Shown piece after piece: positions 59,548 to 64,000 of a stretch of 64,000 nt of DNA. The notes beneath the pieces were generated by a model that saw nothing but the letters and a program-made list of their open reading frames with translations, did no database searches and was not told where the DNA came from. The DNA is from Mesorhizobium ciceri WSM4083 (GTDB lineage Bacteria; Pseudomonadota; Alphaproteobacteria; Rhizobiales; Rhizobiaceae): assembly GCF_000519305.1 (NCBI RefSeq), contig NZ_KI912610.1, positions 342,862-406,861 on the forward strand, in the 5' to 3' direction. The position numbers and the translations under genes are program-made. Numbering within the stretch: the first letter of the stretch is position 1; each line of letters opens with the position of its first letter.

Positions 59548-60069
59548 GTGATCAAGACCGCCCTTGTCGCCATGACCATTGTCGGCTGCGACTGCGATGC
59601 CAAGCTGTGCGAATATATCGGCGAGACGCCGGCCAAATGGTCGACCGTGGCCGAGTGCGAAGCCGCGATGAAAAGCCAGATGCTGCACGAGCGCAATTTC
59701 AACTATCCGCTCGTCTCCGGCATTTGCCGCACGAAGGGTTCGTCGTCCTCCTCGCAACTGGCCGCGACCGCATCGCGCCCGGAATTGAAGCCCGCCAGCC
59801 GCGTTGTTCGAACCGAAAGCCCGTTGCCGCCTGAACTGAGCCACCGGCCAAGCGTCTCGGTGGGTTCGCCGACGACAGCCATGGAAGCCGACGCCGCCCG
59901 GCCCGTCGCTTATGAACAAGTGGTCGATGGCGGAACCGGCGTGCTCTATCGCACGAAAAACGGCTACGCCGTGGTCAAGACCGATCTTGGCCGCGCCGCA
60001 TCAGTGACCGCCGACGCCGCGAAACGCTCTGTGAACTGGCTGGCCGGACTGATGCCGAAGGGGCTGTAG
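59548..60069 (+). CDS. Hypothetical exported protein with Cys-rich start
   Basis: A 173-residue protein starting at a GTG (59548) after AAGGGA. The N-terminal hydrophobic stretch is short (TALVAMTIVG), then four Cys appear (GCDCDAKLCEY, EC, IC). A Ser/Pro-rich middle and a C-terminal VYRTKNGYAVVKTDLGRAASV segment follow. It is 150 bases from the previous gene. Function unknown, and the reading frame is supported only by codon pattern and start. Confidence 0.55.
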   Translation: MIKTALVAMTIVGCDCDAKLCEYIGETPAKWSTVAECEAAMKSQMLHERNFNYPLVSGICRTKGSSSSSQLAATASRPELKPASRVVRTESPLPPELSHRPSVSVGSPTTAMEADAARPVAYEQVVDGGTGVLYRTKNGYAVVKTDLGRAASVTADAAKRSVNWLAGLMPKGL

Positions 60070-60096
60070 TCCTGCTGGCGTTTGACGACCGCGTGG

Positions 60097-60627
60097 TCAG
60101 GCAGGCACATAGGTCAACCTGATCACGTCGTCGCCTATCAGATCGCTGGCCACGAAGCGAAGCGGCGGCCGGGGGCCGGCGAAAAATGGCTTGCCCTGAC
60201 CGAGCACGAACGGGTGGAGGTAGAGTTGATATTCATCGATAAGACCAAGGTCGGTCAAGCTTCGTGCCAGGTCTGGTCCGGAAACTGAAATCTCCCCCAT
60301 GAGTTCAGCCTTAAGCCCACGTATCACTGCCTCGACGTCATCCGCGACAAGTGTGGCATTGGGGCCGACCGACTTCAGCGAGCGCGACACAACCCACTTC
60401 GGTTGGCTCCGCCACGCCGCCGCGAATTCGTGCGCCTCCGCGTTCCACTCAGGACTGTCTTCGTCCCAATAGCGCATGACCTCGTACATGCCGCGACCGT
60501 AAACACTGCCGCTCAAATTGCGCACTTGCTCCATCCAGTGACGAAAGATTGTCGGGCCCGACGGCATTTTCTGGTGGTCGACGTAACCGTCGAGGGACTG
60601 GTTCATTCTGAAAATGAGCTTCGCCAT
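60097..60627 (-). CDS. Dihydrofolate reductase-fold protein (RibD C-terminal family)
   Basis: A 176-residue DHFR-fold protein of the RibD_C/YyaP group: MAKLIFRMNQSLDGYVD opening, YGRGMYEVMRYW, and EISVSGPDLARSLTDLGLID in the NADP-binding part, ending LHPFVLGQGKPFF. It is predicted to be an NADPH-dependent reductase; the substrate is unknown. The ATG at 60627 has GGAGAT 9 bases upstream. Confidence 0.88.
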   Translation of the reverse strand: MAKLIFRMNQSLDGYVDHQKMPSGPTIFRHWMEQVRNLSGSVYGRGMYEVMRYWDEDSPEWNAEAHEFAAAWRSQPKWVVSRSLKSVGPNATLVADDVEAVIRGLKAELMGEISVSGPDLARSLTDLGLIDEYQLYLHPFVLGQGKPFFAGPRPPLRFVASDLIGDDVIRLTYVPA

Positions 60628-60721
60628 GCTGCAGGATCTCCACATCCGGATCGTCAGAATAACTTGCGCCGCCGTTACGCAAAAGTGTGGCCCCAACCGA
60701 AATCCAAACCGAGACACGACC

Positions 60722-61354
60722 CTAGTCCCGCTGCAACTTGACTTTCAGGCTCTGCCAGAACTTGTCGATGAGCGGCTTTTCGGCCGCTGCATCCTCGCCG
60801 GCAATGCGGGTGATGAACAGCAGCCCCCGATCGGCCAGGCCGAAGCCGACGATCTCGAAATCGGCGGTGTCGGTGCGTGTCTTCACCTCGGCCCGGATGC
60901 CGGTCAATTCCTTGCCGTCGGCGAGTTTGCGCGTGGTCGGCCCCTGCGTCAGCTTGGCGCCGGCCTGCACCGATTCCCTGGTCATCTCCTGCAGCATCAG
61001 CTGGTTTAGCGACACCGGATTCATCTTGCCGTATTCCTGCACGACGACGATCGTACCGAGAGCCGATGCCATCAAATATTGCGTGATGTTCTCGCCGAGA
61101 TCGGTCTTGGTCACCGAAATGCCGCTGGGATGGACGAAGGAAAAATCGCTGCCGGAAAAGGTAGCGAAGTCGTTGCGCTCGAGCGTCACCTTGCTCTGCT
61201 TGCCGCCGGGCAACGTCACATCGGCGCTCTCGCCGGGATCGATATCGACCGTCACGCCGTCGATGGTCAGCTTGAAGGCCTTGAGATCCTCGGCTCCGGC
61301 AGGGCCAGCGCACAGCGCGATGAGGATGAGTGCCGCGGCCGATACCTTGCGCAT
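60722..61354 (-). CDS. Hypothetical exported protein
   Basis: A 210-residue protein with a signal peptide (residues 1-21, ending GPAGAE). The mature domain has an unusual hydroxy/acidic pattern (VDIDPGESADVTLPGGKQSK, ITQYLMASALGTIVVVQEYG, FLFITRIAGE-like strands). It lies 15 bases downstream of the Tat-exported FAD oxidoreductase gene, so it may be its partner. Unknown family. Confidence 0.65.
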   Translation of the reverse strand: MRKVSAAALILIALCAGPAGAEDLKAFKLTIDGVTVDIDPGESADVTLPGGKQSKVTLERNDFATFSGSDFSFVHPSGISVTKTDLGENITQYLMASALGTIVVVQEYGKMNPVSLNQLMLQEMTRESVQAGAKLTQGPTTRKLADGKELTGIRAEVKTRTDTADFEIVGFGLADRGLLFITRIAGEDAAAEKPLIDKFWQSLKVKLQRD

Positions 61355-61369
61355 GAAGTCTCCTAAGGT

Positions 61370-62992
61370 CTACGCCACCCCGCTCAGCGCCTTGATGGCA
61401 CGGTAGAAGGTCGAGGAAAACAGTTCCGTCGGGTCATACTGCCGCTTCGCCGCCAGGAAGGCCGGCAGTTCGGGATAGGAGGCCAGCAATTCCCTGGCCG
61501 TATAATGCAGCTGGTAGGGCAGGAAGAACCGGCCGCCATGCTTGATCGTTACGTCGATCAGCGCCCGGGTCAGCGCCCGCATCCTGGCATTGCCGTCGGC
61601 ATCGGTCGGCTGGTTGATGTAGAGCACCAGCGAATAGGCCGGCTCCGGCGCGTAGGTCAGCGCCACATCCTCCTTGTGGACGATGCGCACCGAAGCATTG
61701 AGCACCGGCAGCGTCTGGTTGCGCAGGATCTCGCGCGCTTCCGCGATGAATTCGACATAGGCGGCACGCGGAATAAAATATTCGTGCAGGATGTCGGTCT
61801 CTTCCATCCGGTCGTTGAAGAGATAGGGCACCGAATCGTGCATCGGGTTGTTGCGGGTGACAAGACAGGCCTCGCCCTCGGCCATCGCCGAGGTACGCGC
61901 CACCGTGCAGCTTTCGAATTTCGGCTCCAGCGTCTTTTCGGTGAACCACTTCAGCTCCTGGAACAGGCTGCCCCATTTCGCCAGGTTGATGATCACCCGC
62001 TTCAACCCGACCGATCCCGGCTCGCCGATCTCGGGCTGATCCGCCGGCGGCTGCTCGGCCACCTTGTCGTAACGGTAGACGATCATGTCCTCGAGGAAAT
62101 TGCCGGGCGCCGTCGACAGATGGCCGTAGAACAGGCCGATCTCCTTGTTCGGCTCCAGCACCTCGGCGAAGAACTTCGGAAAATCGTCCGATCTGATGAT
62201 TTCGCGCGAGGTGCGGTAGACGGCGTTGTCGACGATATCGAGCGTCGCCTCCAGCACCACGCCGAACAGGCCATAGCCGCCGACGACGTGGCGGAACAGA
62301 TCGGTGTTCTCGGTGGGCGAGCAGGTCGTCACCGAGCCGTCGGCCAGCATCACCCGCATCGAGCGGATCGAGCCCGCCACCGAACCTGCCTGGTGGTCCA
62401 TGCCGTGCGCATTGACCGACAGCGAGCCGCCGACCGAGAAGATGTCGGTTGATTGCATGGCCTTCACCGCAAAGTGCGGATGCAGAAGGTTCTGGATGTC
62501 GTGCCAGCACGCGCCCGGCTGCAAGGTCATGGTCTTCGCCGCAGCATCCACGGTCACCTTGTTGAACTTTCTGAGGTCGAGTACCAGAGCGTTGTCGTCG
62601 AAGGCATGCCCGCCCATCGAATGGCGGATGGCGGCCAGTGAGACTTTCAGGCCATTGGCATGCGCGAAGGCCAGCGCCTTGGCGATGTGCTCGTCCTCGC
62701 TGACCTCGACGACGCCGTAGACCGGCGTCCTCGACAGGCCGCTGGCATCGTTGATGTCGCCGCCTTTTGCCGACCAGGGCAGCGACGCATCGAAGGCCGG
62801 CGCATTGTCCGGCAGCTTCAGAGGCAGCGGGAAGCCGTCTATATCGGCTATCCGTCCTGCGTTCTTTGGGCCCGAAGGCCCGCGCGCCAGCCGCGCCACC
62901 GTGTTGCCGCCCCACAGCATCGCGCCGCCGACGACAGCCGCACCCAGCAGCAGTCGCCGCGACAGGCGAAACCCCTTTTGTTCGTCAGCCAT
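61370..62992 (-). CDS. FAD-binding oxidoreductase with twin-arginine signal
   Basis: A 540-residue protein of the FAD-linked oxidase (BBE/PCMH-fold) group, such as D-arabinono-1,4-lactone and vanillyl-alcohol oxidases. The N-terminus has a Tat-type SRRLLLGAAVVGG. FAD contact residues lie in GLKVSLAAIRHSMGGHAF and the VGGSLSVNAHGMDHQAGS stretch, with a GGYGLFGVVLEATLDI strand. The substrate is an open question. The ATG at 62992 follows GGGGAT; the adjacent exported protein lies 15 bases downstream. Confidence 0.85.
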   Translation of the reverse strand: MADEQKGFRLSRRLLLGAAVVGGAMLWGGNTVARLARGPSGPKNAGRIADIDGFPLPLKLPDNAPAFDASLPWSAKGGDINDASGLSRTPVYGVVEVSEDEHIAKALAFAHANGLKVSLAAIRHSMGGHAFDDNALVLDLRKFNKVTVDAAAKTMTLQPGACWHDIQNLLHPHFAVKAMQSTDIFSVGGSLSVNAHGMDHQAGSVAGSIRSMRVMLADGSVTTCSPTENTDLFRHVVGGYGLFGVVLEATLDIVDNAVYRTSREIIRSDDFPKFFAEVLEPNKEIGLFYGHLSTAPGNFLEDMIVYRYDKVAEQPPADQPEIGEPGSVGLKRVIINLAKWGSLFQELKWFTEKTLEPKFESCTVARTSAMAEGEACLVTRNNPMHDSVPYLFNDRMEETDILHEYFIPRAAYVEFIAEAREILRNQTLPVLNASVRIVHKEDVALTYAPEPAYSLVLYINQPTDADGNARMRALTRALIDVTIKHGGRFFLPYQLHYTARELLASYPELPAFLAAKRQYDPTELFSSTFYRAIKALSGVA

Positions 62993-63182
62993 GAATATCC
63001 CCGTTGGCCAAGGGATAGCGCGGCTCTTTGGCAAAAACCATAGCGGTGCCGCCGGACAGCGTTCCGCCTGGCATCGAGGGGTGGAGAGTACGAAAGTGGC
63101 CGGTTCCCGGAGGAACCGGCCAGAAATGGAGCAGGGTCTGAAAATTGCGTCAGCAGGTCTGCTGACGCACGGCGCTCACGCC

Positions 63183-63425
63183 TTACGAAGCCTTCTTGAT
63201 CGACGTCACGATGCCGGTCTTGTCATCGACGGTCACTGCTACCTTGGCGCCGACCTTCAATTTGCCGACCGCCGCTTCCGGCGATAGCTGGTAGATCTTG
63301 CCGTCGTCGAGGGTGATCGACTTGGTCGTCGGGTCGACGGCCTGGATGGTGCCCTGAACAGTCGCGGCATAGGCGGTGCCTAGGAAGGCGAGCAGAGCGG
63401 CGGTGGTTGCGAGGGTCTTCTTCAT
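63183..63425 (-). CDS. DUF1344 exported protein
   Basis: An 80-residue protein: signal peptide (1-20, ending AYA), then a short beta domain TVQGTIQAVDPTTKSITLDD matching DUF1344, which resembles small OB-fold or secreted proteins of rhizobia. The ATG at 63425 has GGAGTG upstream. Function unknown. Confidence 0.85.
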   Translation of the reverse strand: MKKTLATTAALLAFLGTAYAATVQGTIQAVDPTTKSITLDDGKIYQLSPEAAVGKLKVGAKVAVTVDDKTGIVTSIKKAS

Positions 63426-63867
63426 GGTAAGCACTCCGTGCTGTTTCACTTTCCGGACCGCCGCCTTGGGAAACGACAGCACCGGACGGCCTGAAACTGG
63501 AACGGAAAGCGCTCCCTCCGCAAATCACGTTGGGTGAATTTTCGCAAACAATATCATAGGCTTAATTCCGACACATTGTCTGCGGCCAAGATCATTTCAG
63601 GCCGCTTCGGCTCCCCCAATGGCGCACTTCTGTCCACGAAAAGAGTCGTTTAGCCTAGATGTGGCGGGCGGTTTCGATCACGGCGCGGCCGCCGCAATCC
63701 GTCTCGGGCGGCATCACGAAACAGACTGCCGACCGGTCTTCGGTACACATTTTGTTTCATGGATCAGTTCAAAACCGCAACTCCAAAGCGGATCAAAACT
63801 CGCGCTCCGGTTGCAAATCGGGAACGGATGCAGGATGGTGCGTCGTTACGATGAAGGGGGGCCTTCC
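63426..63867. other. Intergenic stretch with no recognised feature
   Basis: 442 bases between the DUF1344 gene and the last gene. It must carry two divergent promoters, but none stands out. A plus-strand open frame at 63659-63871 has no convincing start or family pattern and is left out. Confidence 0.4.
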
Positions 63868-64000
63868 ATGAAGCTTGCAGTCCGGGCCATGATATCCCTG
63901 ATGCTCGCGCTTGCTCCGGGATCGGCCGGCGCACAAGGCGCGGATTCGGGCGACGACAAAACGGTTATGTTTGCCAGGGACGATCCCGAGATGGCGGTAG
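63868..64000 (+). CDS. Exported protein, possibly DUF2314 (partial at the right edge)
   Basis: 44 complete codons are visible. The ATG at 63868 has a GAAGGGGGG before it. Residues 1-22 form a signal peptide ending AGAQ, and the mature start GADSGDDKTVMFARDDPEMAV resembles the start of DUF2314 proteins (DDPEM..A). The rest lies outside the window, so the family is a guess. Confidence 0.5.
   Translation, partial: MKLAVRAMISLMLALAPGSAGAQGADSGDDKTVMFARDDPEMAV

Noticed and set aside
63659-63871. Small plus-strand frame before the last gene
   Set aside because: No ribosome-binding site, no family pattern, and a composition unlike its neighbours.

Overview
The window looks like chromosomal DNA from an alphaproteobacterium of the order Rhizobiales, most probably Mesorhizobium or a close relative. 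The base composition is high in G+C. The gene set is typical of the group: an F1Fo-ATPase zeta subunit, an lsrB-trxB neighbourhood, DUF1127, DUF1344 and DUF3775 proteins, and extensin-like proteins. At least three families of short interspersed palindromic repeats sit between genes, as in Mesorhizobium genomes. I see no rRNA or tRNA gene, no CRISPR array, no insertion sequence and no complete prophage. Most of the DNA is ordinary core and housekeeping material with islands of regulation.

Layout. 1-7.5 kb: an HxlR regulator divergent from a PPOX flavoprotein, RidA, a DUF6644-like/DUF6152 membrane-periplasm pair, the ATPase zeta subunit, and small stress-type genes (DUF4142, PPOX, DUF2945, DUF899). 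7.5-10.6 kb: a sugar ABC importer of two permeases and a binding protein, with no ATPase gene. 10.9-15.2 kb: GNAT, lytic transglycosylase, Ogt-type methyltransferase, cold-shock protein, a toxin-antitoxin pair with a frameshifted toxin, and a GST. 15.5-20.8 kb: two translationally coupled EAL proteins, an aspartate-type aminotransferase, a 14-helix MFS exporter with a perfect 15-bp palindrome beside an apparent TetR remnant, and a cupin. 21-27 kb: an EF-G paralogue, a candidate small RNA, an isoprenylcysteine-methyltransferase-like protein, lsrB, trxB and an Lrp regulator.

27.3-35.5 kb is the clearest functional module. It holds a WaaE/KdtX-like glycosyltransferase, gmhB-gmhA-hldE on the minus strand and hldD-waaF-waaC on the plus strand: the whole route from sedoheptulose 7-phosphate to ADP-heptose and its transfer to the lipopolysaccharide inner core. 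A LysE-type exporter and a Phd-PemK-like toxin-antitoxin pair lie between the two halves. 35.7-45 kb: greA, a TPR protein, DUF3775, two extensin-like proteins in tandem, ChaC, LssY-C, NTF2-like, CNNM/CorC, DUF1127 and a winged-helix/TPR regulator. 45-52 kb: a CGNR regulator divergent from an alpha/beta hydrolase, an EamA transporter, an MBL hydrolase, an FMN reductase divergent from an HxlR regulator, a thioesterase and purC. 52.3-56 kb: a tightly overlapping catabolic operon of GMC oxidoreductase, enolase-superfamily protein and 3-hydroxyisobutyrate-dehydrogenase-like protein. 56-64 kb: a lipid kinase, an unexplained probable non-coding RNA unit with a strong terminator, several conserved membrane or exported proteins, a Tat-exported FAD oxidoreductase and DUF1344.

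The items most worth a second look are the unidentified transcription unit ending at 57703, the anti-Shine-Dalgarno-like small RNA at 23540-23646, the hairpin-core repeats with diverged arms at 10.7 and 15.4 kb, the enolase-superfamily protein that lacks a metal ligand, the frameshifted toxin, and the decayed TetR gene that has left its probable operator behind. All functional statements rest on reading motifs and context by eye; no database search was run.
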